64,000 nucleotides of DNA from Bacteroides sp. (GTDB lineage Bacteria; Bacteroidota; Bacteroidia; Bacteroidales; Muribaculaceae), in NCBI GenBank assembly GCA_023666835.1, contig JAMPBJ010000004.1, positions 1 to 64,000 on the forward strand, written 5' to 3'. The stretch's first letter is position 1. Every line of letters starts with the position of its first letter. The position numbers and the translations under genes are program-made. The notes under the pieces were generated by a model, which made no database searches, was not told the origin of the DNA, and was given only the letters and a program-made list of their open reading frames with translations. This document shows positions 53,193-62,950 of the stretch, piece after piece.

Positions 53193-55319
53193 TTAGTTAA
53201 CTTTCTCGTAGAGGGTGGGCATGGTGCCGGTCTCGGTTGAGTAGCATCCATAGGAAGTGTAGTTGGCGGAGTACTGAATCCACTTGCTTGTGGAGACATT
53301 GGTGATCTTGGCTGCACCGGTGCTGTCGAAAGTGATGGTGAACACGCTTCCGTCGACAGCCGTGTCGGAGAAGTTAAAGCTGTTATATGAGCCGGTCTGG
53401 TAGAGATAACGCTTGTCCGACATCTGGATGGTGTAGCCACCTGTTGTTGAAGTGATGGTGAAGGCATTTTCAGCTGCGGCCTGGATGACATCGCCGCTGA
53501 TGGTGGCAGCGTCGACGTTGAGATAGCCGTAGTTGGCGGTATTGAGTTTTGCCATCTTGCCATCGGCTACGAGCAGATAGGTCTTGCCCGAAGTGATGCT
53601 GGTCACTTTCTTGTATTGGTTGGTGGTGACAGGAGTGTTGTTGCCCTGAGCGCCCATCACATAGTCGGAGGTAGATTTGATACCGGCCTGACCGAAGTAT
53701 TTCTCAAGGTTGCCTTTGAGCGTCACTTGCTTGCCGAGAAGGTCGGCGTGGTCCACGAGGTTGAGCGCTGTGCGCACGTTGCCGGCAGGAAGCTGCACGG
53801 GCACGCAGTTGGCAGCGTTGGTCTCGTTGGGGGTGGCTGCGATGAGGATGTTGGTGTTGAGCGAGAAGGGAGCTGCAAATGCTGCATCAGAGATCGACTT
53901 GTCGTTGACTGCGCCTACGATGTAGCCGGTCACCCATACGCCTGTGCCGGTTGCACCGCCGATCACTTGTGAGCAATCGAAAGGCTTATCGGCCGATCCG
54001 TCGCCCGGACCTTCGGGGTTGGAGGGATTGTCGGGAGTGGTAGTACCGCTGTCGTCGCCGGTTGCGCCCCATGTGTAAGCAGTGGTGGTCTTAATACCGG
54101 AGGCTCCGAAGTAGGACTGGAGGTCGCCCTTGATGGTCACTTGCTTGCCAAGATTGTCGGCGTGATCCTTGAGGTTAAGAGCCGAACGAACGGCGCTGCC
54201 TGAAGTCAGCTGTACGGGGATGCAGTTGGCCACGTTGGTTTCGTTGGGCGAAGCGGCGATGAGGATGTTGGAAGCTACGGTGGCGGGAGTGGTGAAATGT
54301 GCACCGTCGGCCAACACCTGACCTTCAACCCAACCTACGATATAGCCGGTCACCCAAACGCCCGAGCCTTCAGCTCCTGCAAGAACACCACCCACGGTGA
54401 AGGGCTCTGCGGCTGTGCCTTCGCCTTCCATCTCGGGAGCATAGCTTTCACCGCCAAAGTCAGTGCAGTCGTCGGGAGTGCGGAAAAGGAACTGCCATGT
54501 GCCGTTGTAATATCCGAGGATACCAACGACATTGCCGTGGCCGGTGGGGAGCACCTGGTCGCAGAAGTCGGATTTGTTACTGTTGCGCACGAGCAGACGG
54601 TTGCCGGCCTTGTCGATCAAATAGCGGTTGACTGCTGTCGATGAGCTGCCGGTTTCACCCCAGTTGAGGCTGCCACCGCCAACGAACGACACGTCTTCGA
54701 TTCTGACGATCTGGCTTTGATATTTCTGCTGGTCGGCCACCGATTTGAAACCGTTGATTTCAGCAATGGTGACATCAGTGATGGTGATAGCCGATGGATC
54801 GGGCAGACCGTTGAGATAGGTGTGGCTGAGGAATTCGGTCGCAGCCATCTTTGAAGTCTGGGGAGTGCCGTTGTAGTCACCGGCCGTACCGATCTGGAAG
54901 AGTCCGGCATACTTGCCTGCGTAGAGCTCAGTGACATTGATATACATCTCTTCGCCCACTTTGTACTTGGTGTTGAGGTCGCTCAGGCCGTCGTTGCTCG
55001 ACGTCAGAGTGGCTATGGTGATGGCTCCGGTTTCGTCCTGGAGCATCAGGTTCTGATAGATATTGCCACCCTCATCGGAGGCAATGATGCGTCCGCCGAG
55101 TATGATGTCCTCGCCGTCGTCATTCTTGCCCACCTGGGTGCAATAGTTGTTTTCGGTCGACCAGTATTTGGCCTTGAAGTCGGCAATTGTCATATTGGCG
55201 CGAACGTCGGTGGTCGGAATCGACAATGGGGGCACGGCGAGATCTTCGTCGCATCCGGTCATCACCGTTGCCGATACCGCAAGAGCCATGGCTGCCAACA
55301 ATGATTTGTATAATTTCAT
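53193..55319 (-). CDS. DUF5689-containing surface lipoprotein, paralogue
   Basis: A 708-residue lipoprotein with box TVMTGC (lipid cysteine 23). Its N-terminal DUF5689-like domain (about 40-290) parallels that of its downstream neighbour (IADFKAKYWSTENNY, GGRIIASDEGGNIYQN). Two DUF6359-like modules follow with GVWVTGYIVG in each, near 310-420 and 450-560, which are closely alike, showing internal duplication. The C-terminal domain has a repeating pattern (YLLVADGKMAKL, RYLYQTGSYNSF) suggestive of a beta-trefoil, but this is not certain. Second gene of the operon. Confidence 0.78.
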   Translation of the reverse strand: MKLYKSLLAAMALAVSATVMTGCDEDLAVPPLSIPTTDVRANMTIADFKAKYWSTENNYCTQVGKNDDGEDIILGGRIIASDEGGNIYQNLMLQDETGAITIATLTSSNDGLSDLNTKYKVGEEMYINVTELYAGKYAGLFQIGTAGDYNGTPQTSKMAATEFLSHTYLNGLPDPSAITITDVTIAEINGFKSVADQQKYQSQIVRIEDVSFVGGGSLNWGETGSSSTAVNRYLIDKAGNRLLVRNSNKSDFCDQVLPTGHGNVVGILGYYNGTWQFLFRTPDDCTDFGGESYAPEMEGEGTAAEPFTVGGVLAGAEGSGVWVTGYIVGWVEGQVLADGAHFTTPATVASNILIAASPNETNVANCIPVQLTSGSAVRSALNLKDHADNLGKQVTIKGDLQSYFGASGIKTTTAYTWGATGDDSGTTTPDNPSNPEGPGDGSADKPFDCSQVIGGATGTGVWVTGYIVGAVNDKSISDAAFAAPFSLNTNILIAATPNETNAANCVPVQLPAGNVRTALNLVDHADLLGKQVTLKGNLEKYFGQAGIKSTSDYVMGAQGNNTPVTTNQYKKVTSITSGKTYLLVADGKMAKLNTANYGYLNVDAATISGDVIQAAAENAFTITSTTGGYTIQMSDKRYLYQTGSYNSFNFSDTAVDGSVFTITFDSTGAAKITNVSTSKWIQYSANYTSYGCYSTETGTMPTLYEKVN

Positions 55320-55368
55320 ATTCTTGTTGATTTATCTGAATTATGATTTTGTACTGATTAATGTGAGC

Positions 55369-58122
55369 TTAGAATCGCAATCCAACATTGACAAACACCT
55401 TAATACCCTGAGCGAAGTAGTACTTGTTGGGGTATTTCAGACGGTTGAAGTCAGTGTAGTCGAAACGACCCTGCTGATAACCATAGGTCATGATATTCTT
55501 CTTGTTGAGAATGTTGTCGACGTTGACGTTGATGTTTAGGCTCATCGAGCGGTTGAGATAGATCAGTTTGCCAACGGATGCATTCAGAGTGAAAGCATTG
55601 TTGAGTTTGTCCTCGGCAGTGATGTCGCGCACGGCTTTCTCGAGCTCGGCAGCATCGGGATAGGCTGTCCAGAGATCGGTGAGGGCTTCGTGACGGATCG
55701 GGCTGAGGTTAACATATGCATTGCCCATCCATGATGCGTTGATGTTGAAGAACCACATATGGGGAGCAGCCCAGTCAAGACCTACGTTGAAGGCAGTCTG
55801 GGGAGTGCCGCCGATATGGTAATTTTTGATATAAACGGTGGTTGCGGTATCGGGCGCCATGCCGTTTTCATAGCTGCGCACACCGGTGGGATTGTTTTTG
55901 TAGCGGTAGCTTGCAATTGTACCGGCAGCAGTGGCAGTAAGGCTCGGGGTGATCTTGAAGGCCATACCGAATTCGATGCCCTTGTAGTTTTGCTTCACGC
56001 CTTTGAGCACGTAGTTCATGAATGTGGAGTACTGGTCATCATAGTACGATGAACGTTCGGTCATGTCGTACATGTCGGTGTAGAATGCTCCGATTGATCC
56101 GCGGAAACGACGATAGTTCCAGTTGTAGGAGAGGTCAACCGACACAATGCGTGTGCTGGTCAGACCGTCGATAGCGTCGTCTTTGATACGCGGCGAAATG
56201 TAGGCGTATTCAAACAGAGGAGCCATCGTGGAGTATTCGCCGTGGAGCGAGAGGAAGTTGCGACCGTTGAACTTGTAGGTTGCACCGGCTTTGATGGCAC
56301 CGTTGTCGAAGCGGTGAGTGACGCCTTTGCCATAGGAGTTCTGAGGAGCGCGGCCATTGCGCATCTTACCGTCGCGCTGGAACTGGGTGTAGCTCATTTC
56401 AACGCCATAGTTGATGTCCCATTTCGGCAGGGTGATCATGTTCTGGATCCATGCTTTGGCCTGGATGGCGTTGATGTAGTAGTTGTAGCCGAACGTATCG
56501 CCGTCGGTCACCTTGCGGTTGGGATCGTTGAGGTTGTTCTGCAATAGTTCGGGATTGTCGGGGTAGTCGCGTTCGGAAAACTGGTCGATATCGAGCCAGA
56601 ATTCGCCTCCGAGAAGATCACGGATGGTCTTGTAGTAGTGGGCGCGGGTGTAGTTGGCGGAAACACCGGCCTGCAGGCTCATCTGCTCGTTCAGCTGGTG
56701 GTTGAGCACCGAGTTGAATATGAAGTTGAGCTGATTGCTGTGGCGGTTTTCCAGGATGTAGGTCGAACCTTTCTGGGTGCCGTCGGGGTTGAGACGGTTG
56801 GCCTCGTTGTTGAGGTAGTTGGTCTGATACATGGCATCCCAGTCGAGCTGACGGAAAGCAGTGGTGTGCCACAGATCGGTATAGAGATCGTAGGCCTGCT
56901 GATCGTCGGAGTAGTAAGAGGGAAGATAACGGTAGTAGTCGGGTCGCGGGTCGCGGGCATTGTACCAGTTGAGGGCCGACGACGAGTAGTTGACCGAGCG
57001 GAACGCAAAACCGGTGTTGAGCGATGTTCCTGCTTTCGGTTTCCAGATCCAGTTGAGGATTGCTGTGGGGTCGAAAGTTTCCACGATCTTGGAGCTGCGT
57101 TTCTTGCCGTCCTGATAGCCCCAGTTGGGGTTATAGAGATTATTGTCAGCCAGGTCGTAGGCTTCGAGATAGGTAGCAGAGTTGGTGGCACGCTGAGTGG
57201 GAGCACCGAAGGTGGTCAGCGTCAGCGAGTGGCGAGAGTTGAATTGTTTTTCAACCGACAGGAAGTAGCCTGCCGAGTTGTAGAATGTGCCGGGGATCAC
57301 ACCTTCGTTGGCGTAGCGGCCGATGGCACCTACAGTCACACCCCATCCGTGCTTGTTGATGCCGGTGGAGTAGAGCAGCATGGCACGCAGCATGTAGGCA
57401 GCGTTGGTATAGGCCACAGAGCCGTTGAATCCCGATGCATAGTTTTCGGTGATGGTGTTGATGTTGGCACTTCCACCGATGTTGCCGAAACCATAGGTTG
57501 AGGCACCCATGCCGAGGGTGTTGGTGCGGTTGCGGAATGCGCGGTTCATGCCACCGAGGGTCGAATAGTTGAAGCGGCCGCGGGCAAGATCGTTGAACGG
57601 AATGCCGTTGATGTAGGTGGTGTTGAGATAAGAGTCATAACCACGCATGCGGAAACGCATCACCGAGAAGTTGTAGTTGGAAGCGTTGTAGTACACGTTG
57701 TCGGATGCTCCCGAAAGCACACCCACCGATTGGGCATTGCCTTCTTCGTCTTCGAGGGCATTCTGATCGAACAGAATTTCCTGGCGTGCTTCGGAGAAAG
57801 CTTTTTCAGCACTCTGGACACCGGCCACGCGGAGCACACCAAGGTTTGAATCTGAGCCTTCGTAGATCACGAGAGGCTGGTTCAGATCATTGTAGCCATA
57901 GGCGGCAACGATAATCACATCATTGCCCGGCTTCACATCGCTGATACTGAAACCTCCGTCAGGACCGGTCAACACGACTGTACCCTGATCGTTGAGCATG
58001 ACAGCTGCACCCTGAACGGGAGTGCCTGTCGAGGCATCGACTACCTTTCCGGTAACAACCTGTTGAGCCAGAAGAGGGAAAGTCGCTGTCAGCAACATTA
58101 GCAAAAACAGTTTAATTCTCAT
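55369..58122 (-). CDS. TonB-dependent outer membrane receptor with carboxypeptidase-like regulatory domain
   Basis: A 917-residue outer membrane protein. After the signal peptide (about 1-20), a carboxypeptidase-like regulatory domain (VVTGKVVDASTGTPVQGAAV, about 20-95) precedes a plug domain (RMRGYDSYLNTTYINGIPFN) and a large beta barrel that ends in the aromatic FVNVGLRF expected of outer membrane proteins. It is the first gene of an operon with two surface lipoproteins, but they are not SusD-like, so this is not a standard SusCD pair. Substrate unknown. The DUF5689 lipoproteins may be partners. Confidence 0.9.
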   Translation of the reverse strand: MRIKLFLLMLLTATFPLLAQQVVTGKVVDASTGTPVQGAAVMLNDQGTVVLTGPDGGFSISDVKPGNDVIIVAAYGYNDLNQPLVIYEGSDSNLGVLRVAGVQSAEKAFSEARQEILFDQNALEDEEGNAQSVGVLSGASDNVYYNASNYNFSVMRFRMRGYDSYLNTTYINGIPFNDLARGRFNYSTLGGMNRAFRNRTNTLGMGASTYGFGNIGGSANINTITENYASGFNGSVAYTNAAYMLRAMLLYSTGINKHGWGVTVGAIGRYANEGVIPGTFYNSAGYFLSVEKQFNSRHSLTLTTFGAPTQRATNSATYLEAYDLADNNLYNPNWGYQDGKKRSSKIVETFDPTAILNWIWKPKAGTSLNTGFAFRSVNYSSSALNWYNARDPRPDYYRYLPSYYSDDQQAYDLYTDLWHTTAFRQLDWDAMYQTNYLNNEANRLNPDGTQKGSTYILENRHSNQLNFIFNSVLNHQLNEQMSLQAGVSANYTRAHYYKTIRDLLGGEFWLDIDQFSERDYPDNPELLQNNLNDPNRKVTDGDTFGYNYYINAIQAKAWIQNMITLPKWDINYGVEMSYTQFQRDGKMRNGRAPQNSYGKGVTHRFDNGAIKAGATYKFNGRNFLSLHGEYSTMAPLFEYAYISPRIKDDAIDGLTSTRIVSVDLSYNWNYRRFRGSIGAFYTDMYDMTERSSYYDDQYSTFMNYVLKGVKQNYKGIEFGMAFKITPSLTATAAGTIASYRYKNNPTGVRSYENGMAPDTATTVYIKNYHIGGTPQTAFNVGLDWAAPHMWFFNINASWMGNAYVNLSPIRHEALTDLWTAYPDAAELEKAVRDITAEDKLNNAFTLNASVGKLIYLNRSMSLNINVNVDNILNKKNIMTYGYQQGRFDYTDFNRLKYPNKYYFAQGIKVFVNVGLRF

Positions 58123-58193
58123 AAATTTTTAAGGTTAGTTATTTGGTTTATATTCTCTATTTTTGGCTATATTTTTGACTTCATACAAGCCTC

Positions 58194-58201
58194 CAAAATT
58201 A
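58194..58201 (-). promoter_or_regulatory. Candidate -7 element for the TonB-dependent receptor operon
   Basis: TAATTTTG on the minus strand, matching TAnnTTTG, about 72 bases upstream of the receptor start. No clear -33 element at the right spacing. The rest of the divergent 58123-58455 gap holds the promoter of the transporter gene and A/T-rich sequence. Confidence 0.4.
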
Positions 58202-58337
58202 AGCATTTTTTTGCAATCATTCACGATTTTATCACATATTTATATACGCGGGAGGCGTTTTTTCGACATTTGATGCGGTATTTTGGCATTCGAATATCGA
58301 CGCCAAAACATAGCCTCAGATTTTTTTGTTAAATATT

Positions 58338-58369
58338 TTAGAATTTATCGGATTTCTCATATATCTTTG
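58338..58369 (+). promoter_or_regulatory. Promoter of the Na/Pi cotransporter gene
   Basis: TTAG at 58338-58341, 20 bp, TATCTTTG at 58362-58369, resembling TTTG-N20-TAnnTTTG. The ATG is 87 bases downstream. Confidence 0.5.
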
Positions 58370-58455
58370 TAGACGGAAAAATAGTTGTTTTCCTCTCTAT
58401 ATTGACAACCCGTTTTAACATTACAAGGATCGAGCGATCCAAATAACCAAACAAG

Positions 58456-60276
58456 ATGAACTACAGTTTTTTAGATTTTCTGGGTTTGATAGGAGCCGTC
58501 GGATTGTTTCTCTACGGCATGAAAGTGATGAGTGAGGGTCTGCAGAAAGCCGCGGGCGATCGTCTGCGCAACATCCTCTCGTCCATGACTCGCAACCGCT
58601 TCACCGGCACTCTGACCGGTTTCTTCATCACTGCTCTGATCCAAAGTTCGTCGGCTTCGACCGTGATGGTTGTCAGCTTCGTCAACGCCGGATTGATGAC
58701 TCTCGCACAGTCGATCGCCGTCATCATGGGTGCCAACGTCGGCACAACGTTCACGGCATGGATCATAGCCCTGTTTGGTTTCAAGGTCAACATATCGGCA
58801 TTCGTGCTGCCGCTCATCGGCCTCTCGGTGCCGCTGCTCTTCAGCAAGAAAAGCCGCACGAAGTCGATCGGCGAGTTCCTCGTCGGCTTCGCATTCCTGT
58901 TCATGGGTCTCGACTTGATCAGCACCTATGTGCCCGACCTGCAGAGCAACCCCGAAATGTTTGCATTCCTGCAGTCGTATTCCGACATGGGATTCGGCTC
59001 AGTGCTCATATTCGTACTCACCGGCATATTGCTGACGGCCATAATCCAGTCGTCGGCTGCCACGTTTGCAATCACCCTCATCATGTGTTCGAAAGGCTGG
59101 ATACCGTTCAACCTTGCATGTGCCATCGTGCTCGGTTCGCATATCGGCACCACGGCCACCCCGCTTCTGGCATCGCTCAGCGGCAACGTGGCCGCCAAGC
59201 GCACGGCCATGGCCCACTTGATGTTCAACGTGTTTGGTGTGGCATGGATGCTGTGTGTGTTCAACCCGTTTGTCGAGCTGTCATCATGGATCACCGAATC
59301 GATCGGACAGGGCGACCCCAACCAGCTTTTCGGATTCGTCAACCACATCCGCGAAACAGATCCTACGACCTACAATCATCTGTTCGATAAGACAACACTG
59401 AGCGACACATCGGCAGTGGCCAAAATTGCCACGCTCCAGATGAGCGTATCGTTCGGCATGTCGATATTCCATACGGTGTCGAACCTCATCAACCTCTCCA
59501 TCATGATATGGTTCACCAATCTGTATGTCAAACTGGTAGAGAAACTCGTTCCGGCCAAGCACAAAGAGGACGAGGAATTCCAGCTCAAGTTCATATCCGG
59601 CGGTCTGCTGAGCGCATCGGAACTCAACCTGACCCAGGCTGAAAAAGAAATCTACGTCTACGGCGAACGCGTGCAGCGCATGATCGACATGGCGCAGAAA
59701 CTCACCCATACCAAGGGCGAAAGCAACGATTTTGTGGAGCTGTATTCGCGTCTTGAGAAATATGAGGATATATCCGACCGCATGGAGATTGAGATAGCCC
59801 ACTACCTCAACCGATGCTCCGAAGGACGTCTGTCGAACGAAGGCAAGCTCAAAATCGCCGCAATGCTGCGCATTGTCAGCGAAGTGGAAAGTATAGCCGA
59901 CTGCTGTCTGGGCGCCGGCAAGATCCTGGTTCGCAAAAACCAGGCTTCGGTGCAGTTCAACAAAGAGATCGAAAGCAATATCGACCAGATGTTTGATTAT
60001 GTCAAGCAAGCCATGTCGAGCATGCTCCAGCTGCTTCGCGACCCGGATCACGTGCGTGAAAATGAAATCATCGTGTCCTACAACAAGGAGCGCGAGATCA
60101 ACAACTATCGCAACACGCTGCGCACAACCAACATCGAAAACATCAACAACCGACTTTACGAATATCAGGCCGGCATTTACTACATGGACCTCATTTCCGA
60201 CCTCGAAAAAACGGGCGACTACATCATCAACGTGGTCGACACGATCAAGGACCAAGTGCGTAGACTCAACTCGTAA
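58456..60276 (+). CDS. Na/Pi cotransporter family protein with PhoU-like domain
   Basis: A 606-residue protein. The membrane domain (about 1-360) carries the two inverted QSSS-type motifs IQSSSAST and IQSSAATF, the substrate-binding repeats of the NptA/SLC34 family. The C-terminal soluble region (about 390-606) is a helical PhoU-like domain. Predicted to import phosphate with sodium, with the PhoU part regulatory. It lies apart from other phosphate genes except the histidine phosphatase about 10 kb away, which may not be related. Confidence 0.93.
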   Translation: MNYSFLDFLGLIGAVGLFLYGMKVMSEGLQKAAGDRLRNILSSMTRNRFTGTLTGFFITALIQSSSASTVMVVSFVNAGLMTLAQSIAVIMGANVGTTFTAWIIALFGFKVNISAFVLPLIGLSVPLLFSKKSRTKSIGEFLVGFAFLFMGLDLISTYVPDLQSNPEMFAFLQSYSDMGFGSVLIFVLTGILLTAIIQSSAATFAITLIMCSKGWIPFNLACAIVLGSHIGTTATPLLASLSGNVAAKRTAMAHLMFNVFGVAWMLCVFNPFVELSSWITESIGQGDPNQLFGFVNHIRETDPTTYNHLFDKTTLSDTSAVAKIATLQMSVSFGMSIFHTVSNLINLSIMIWFTNLYVKLVEKLVPAKHKEDEEFQLKFISGGLLSASELNLTQAEKEIYVYGERVQRMIDMAQKLTHTKGESNDFVELYSRLEKYEDISDRMEIEIAHYLNRCSEGRLSNEGKLKIAAMLRIVSEVESIADCCLGAGKILVRKNQASVQFNKEIESNIDQMFDYVKQAMSSMLQLLRDPDHVRENEIIVSYNKEREINNYRNTLRTTNIENINNRLYEYQAGIYYMDLISDLEKTGDYIINVVDTIKDQVRRLNS

Positions 60277-60374
60277 AAACCCGGAACACGTACCCCGATA
60301 GGGCACAAAACATTGGCCTGTTCTCGCAAAACGAATGCAATTCAGTGACAATTGCAATACAATTAGCATTTGAT

Positions 60375-60406
60375 ATTGTAAATTGAATTGCTTGTTTATA
60401 TATTTG
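60375..60406 (+). promoter_or_regulatory. Promoter of the response regulator gene
   Basis: ATTG at 60375-60378, 20 bp, TATATTTG at 60399-60406. The chosen ATG is at 60445, 38 bases further; an ATG at 60388 would lie inside the promoter. Confidence 0.55.
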
Positions 60407-60444
60407 CTTACACCAGGATTAGACCATACTTCCCATTCTCACAA

Positions 60445-61158
60445 ATGTCAGCACCCGAACAGAAGAATAAGCCCACTAAAGGCAAGCTGCTAATCGTCGA
60501 CACCGACACGTTGTCGTCAGAACTTTTGCAGCTGCGTTTCGAGACCGAAGGATATCAATCCGATATCCTGACCGACGGTCGTGCGGCTTTCGATCGCGAT
60601 CTGACAGTATATAATCTCATACTGGTCGACCTGATGAACCAGCCGTTCGACGGACTGAAGTTCACCCGAAGCATCAAGATCAACGATGAGTTCTTCAACA
60701 TCCCGGTCATCATCGTTTCGGCCGTCGACGAAGAAGACAAGATCGTGGCCGGATTTGATGCCGGTGCCGACGACTACATCATCAAGCCATTCTCTACCCG
60801 TGAGTTGATAGCTCGCGTCAACTCCATCATACGCCGCCAGTCGCTCCGATCAATCAAGCGCAGCAACAAACTGCTCGAATATGAAGGACTTAAACTCGAC
60901 TTGACGGCCGGATCCGTATCGGCCGACGGCGCACAGCTGTCGCTGTCACGAATCGAGTTTGTGATTCTCGCCATGTTTATGCGTAACCGCAACTCGTTCT
61001 TCGATCGTAGCGAGATACGCCACGAAGCCTGGGAAGACGACTCCGAAATTTCCGACCGTGCGGTCGATACCAACATTTCACGCCTGCGCAAAAAGATCGG
61101 CACCTACGGCCGTCACATCGTCAATCGTCAAGGTTTCGGCTATGGATTCATCGACTGA
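60445..61158 (+). CDS. OmpR-type response regulator, orphan
   Basis: A 237-residue two-component response regulator. Receiver domain about 14-130: acidic pair D19/D21, phosphoacceptor D62 (ILVDLMN), K114 in YIIKPF. DNA-binding winged helix (about 150-235) with ISDRAVDTNISRLRKKIG. The start at 60445 fits the promoter and family length; the in-frame ATG 19 codons upstream is not used. No histidine kinase gene is adjacent, so its partner is elsewhere. Its stop lies inside the rnhB start region (17-base overlap). Confidence 0.92.
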   Translation: MSAPEQKNKPTKGKLLIVDTDTLSSELLQLRFETEGYQSDILTDGRAAFDRDLTVYNLILVDLMNQPFDGLKFTRSIKINDEFFNIPVIIVSAVDEEDKIVAGFDAGADDYIIKPFSTRELIARVNSIIRRQSLRSIKRSNKLLEYEGLKLDLTAGSVSADGAQLSLSRIEFVILAMFMRNRNSFFDRSEIRHEAWEDDSEISDRAVDTNISRLRKKIGTYGRHIVNRQGFGYGFID

Positions 61159-61792
61159 TCAATCAACGGCTTCAAAGCACCATACACAGGAAAAAAGACT
61201 CCCCTCAGCCTATACTGTCGGCACACTTGAGGCCGGATGCGACGAGGCCGGGCGCGGCTGTCTGGCAGGTCCGGTGGTGGCTGCTGCCGTTATTCTCCCA
61301 CCCGATTTTTCGCACCCCTGGCTCGACGACTCAAAAAAACTCACCGAGCGTCGCCGCGAACAGCTTCGCCCCATCATCGAAAGCGAGGCCATAGCATGGG
61401 CCGTGGCCGAAGTGTCGAACACCGAAATCGACAGCATCAACATACTCAATGCCTCCATTCTGGCCATGCATCGCGCTCTTGACATGCTGACGGTCAGACC
61501 CACTTCAGTGATAGTCGACGGCAACCGATTCAAACCCTACGGCGATTTGCCCTGGACCACTTTTGTCAAAGGCGACGGACGTTTCGGCAACATTGCGGCA
61601 GCATCAATTCTCGCTAAAACCCACCGCGACCAACTGATGCGCGAATTCCACGACCGATATCCTCACTACGGATGGGACATCAACAAAGGCTACCCTACAA
61701 AAGCTCATCGCCACGCCATTGAACTACATGGCCCGACCGAGCTTCACCGCATGTCGTTCAAACTGATCGACAATCAGTTGACTCTGTTTTAG
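61142..61792 (+). CDS. rnhB: Ribonuclease HII
   Basis: A 216-residue enzyme that cuts RNA in RNA/DNA hybrids. The motif CDEAGRGCLAG (D34, E35 catalytic) and the later VIVDGNRF and AAASILAKTHRD stretches are diagnostic. The start at 61142 (MDSSTDQST) overlaps the response regulator coding sequence by 17 bases and gives a 25-residue leader before the conserved core; a later start is possible. Normal length. Confidence 0.95.
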   Translation: MDSSTDQSTASKHHTQEKRLPSAYTVGTLEAGCDEAGRGCLAGPVVAAAVILPPDFSHPWLDDSKKLTERRREQLRPIIESEAIAWAVAEVSNTEIDSINILNASILAMHRALDMLTVRPTSVIVDGNRFKPYGDLPWTTFVKGDGRFGNIAAASILAKTHRDQLMREFHDRYPHYGWDINKGYPTKAHRHAIELHGPTELHRMSFKLIDNQLTLF

Positions 61793-61821
61793 AGCCTGTC
61801 CCATAATATATGTCAGGCTCT
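61791..61821. terminator. Bidirectional terminator between rnhB and a convergent gene
   Basis: AGAGCCTG at 61791-61798 pairs perfectly with CAGGCTCT at 61814-61821. The stem overlaps the rnhB stop on one side and the stop of the minus-strand gene on the other. Confidence 0.75.
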
Positions 61822-62849
61822 TAGAGGTATACGTAGATCTCGATTTTATACGAATCCTTCTTTCTGTAGTCAGTGGCTTCTTTAAGACTGACATTGATTC
61901 GTTTGCCCTGTTTTTCCAGCGTGGCGAAGAGAATAAAGTCCGTCTCCGAAGCGAAATTGGGATATTTCTTTGGATCAAGCGTTATGAGCGTATAGCCCAA
62001 ATCTTTTAGTTGCTTAATCACACTCTTGGTCCTCTTGACCATCTCTTGCTGCGATGTTTCGGTTTTCTTTCCGTAGCAATACATATTGTAGCGCCACAGT
62101 TTGCCCTTCTTGTACCATGACGACATGCCACGTACGGGCATTCCTTCAAAAATATACGGTATCGTAAAACCTTCGCGATTATCAATCGAAACAAGATCGT
62201 TTGGATTCACCAACCCGGGTTTGTTGGGCCAGCCGGCCGCGCCCAGTGCTTTCAATGTAGATGAAACCGTTTTGCAACTTGTAATGCTAAGAAAACCGAA
62301 AGGATGATCCAAAAAATCATTTATAGTCAACGTCTTCAGTGATGCGGACTGACTCTTAGGAGTGGTAGTGGCAGAGGCCGATGAAGGAATGGTCAATGTG
62401 CCCTTGGCATATTCTTTTTTCAATGATTGGAAATCGTTAAGGAATTTGGTGTCACCTCTCTTGTTTTCCACCTTGAATTCAATTTCTTCATTCTTGTTGT
62501 TAATGTATGCTATGGAACACACAGTGCCATTACTATTGGCATACAGAATAAAAACCGGATTATTGTTTTGATTGTACATGACCACGGCACCGTTTAGTAT
62601 ATTCTGATTTGATGATTTTATTTCATGCACCGATGATATTTTTGACTCTCGCAGAATTTCATCCTTGATTTGTGCATTTTGCATCACACCTTGTTTAATT
62701 TTTGCCATATTGCCATCGAAGGTAAAAGTCCAGTCAATAGCCATATTGACATCCATTTTGACCAATACAAACTCGTATGATTTTGCCTGAGAGGCAAATG
62801 CACCGATAAAAATCAATGCCATCAACAATACAATGCGTCGCAGTTTCAT
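61821..62849 (-). CDS. Secreted hypothetical protein
   Basis: A 342-residue protein with a signal peptide (about 1-22, ending SQAKS). Two parts are seen: an N-terminal region of about 125 residues with a VKMDVNMAIDWTFTFDGN stretch, then a serine/threonine/alanine-rich linker near 155-170, and a C-terminal region (about 172-342) with LTINDFLDHPFGFLSITS, GFTIPYIFEGMPVRGM and a final strand YKIEIYVYL. No family recognised. Convergent with rnhB. Confidence 0.6.
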   Translation of the reverse strand: MKLRRIVLLMALIFIGAFASQAKSYEFVLVKMDVNMAIDWTFTFDGNMAKIKQGVMQNAQIKDEILRESKISSVHEIKSSNQNILNGAVVMYNQNNNPVFILYANSNGTVCSIAYINNKNEEIEFKVENKRGDTKFLNDFQSLKKEYAKGTLTIPSSASATTTPKSQSASLKTLTINDFLDHPFGFLSITSCKTVSSTLKALGAAGWPNKPGLVNPNDLVSIDNREGFTIPYIFEGMPVRGMSSWYKKGKLWRYNMYCYGKKTETSQQEMVKRTKSVIKQLKDLGYTLITLDPKKYPNFASETDFILFATLEKQGKRINVSLKEATDYRKKDSYKIEIYVYL

Positions 62850-62880
62850 TTCTTATCTATACTTATGTAGTTAATCAAGA

Positions 62881-62906
62881 AGTGGCAGGCAATCTTGCCC
62901 GCCACT
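62881..62906 (-). terminator. Hairpin downstream of frr
   Basis: AGTGGC-A-GGC at 62881-62890 pairs with GCC-C-GCCACT at 62897-62906, nine pairs with one mismatch. It lies 44 bases past the frr stop on the minus strand. Confidence 0.6.
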
Positions 62907-62950
62907 CTTCATATACTGATTATCAGCTTTTATTTTTAATATATTGAATA

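Noticed and set aside
50405-55319. SusD-like partner lipoproteins
   Set aside because: The two lipoproteins carry DUF5689-like and repeat modules, with no SusD helical pattern.
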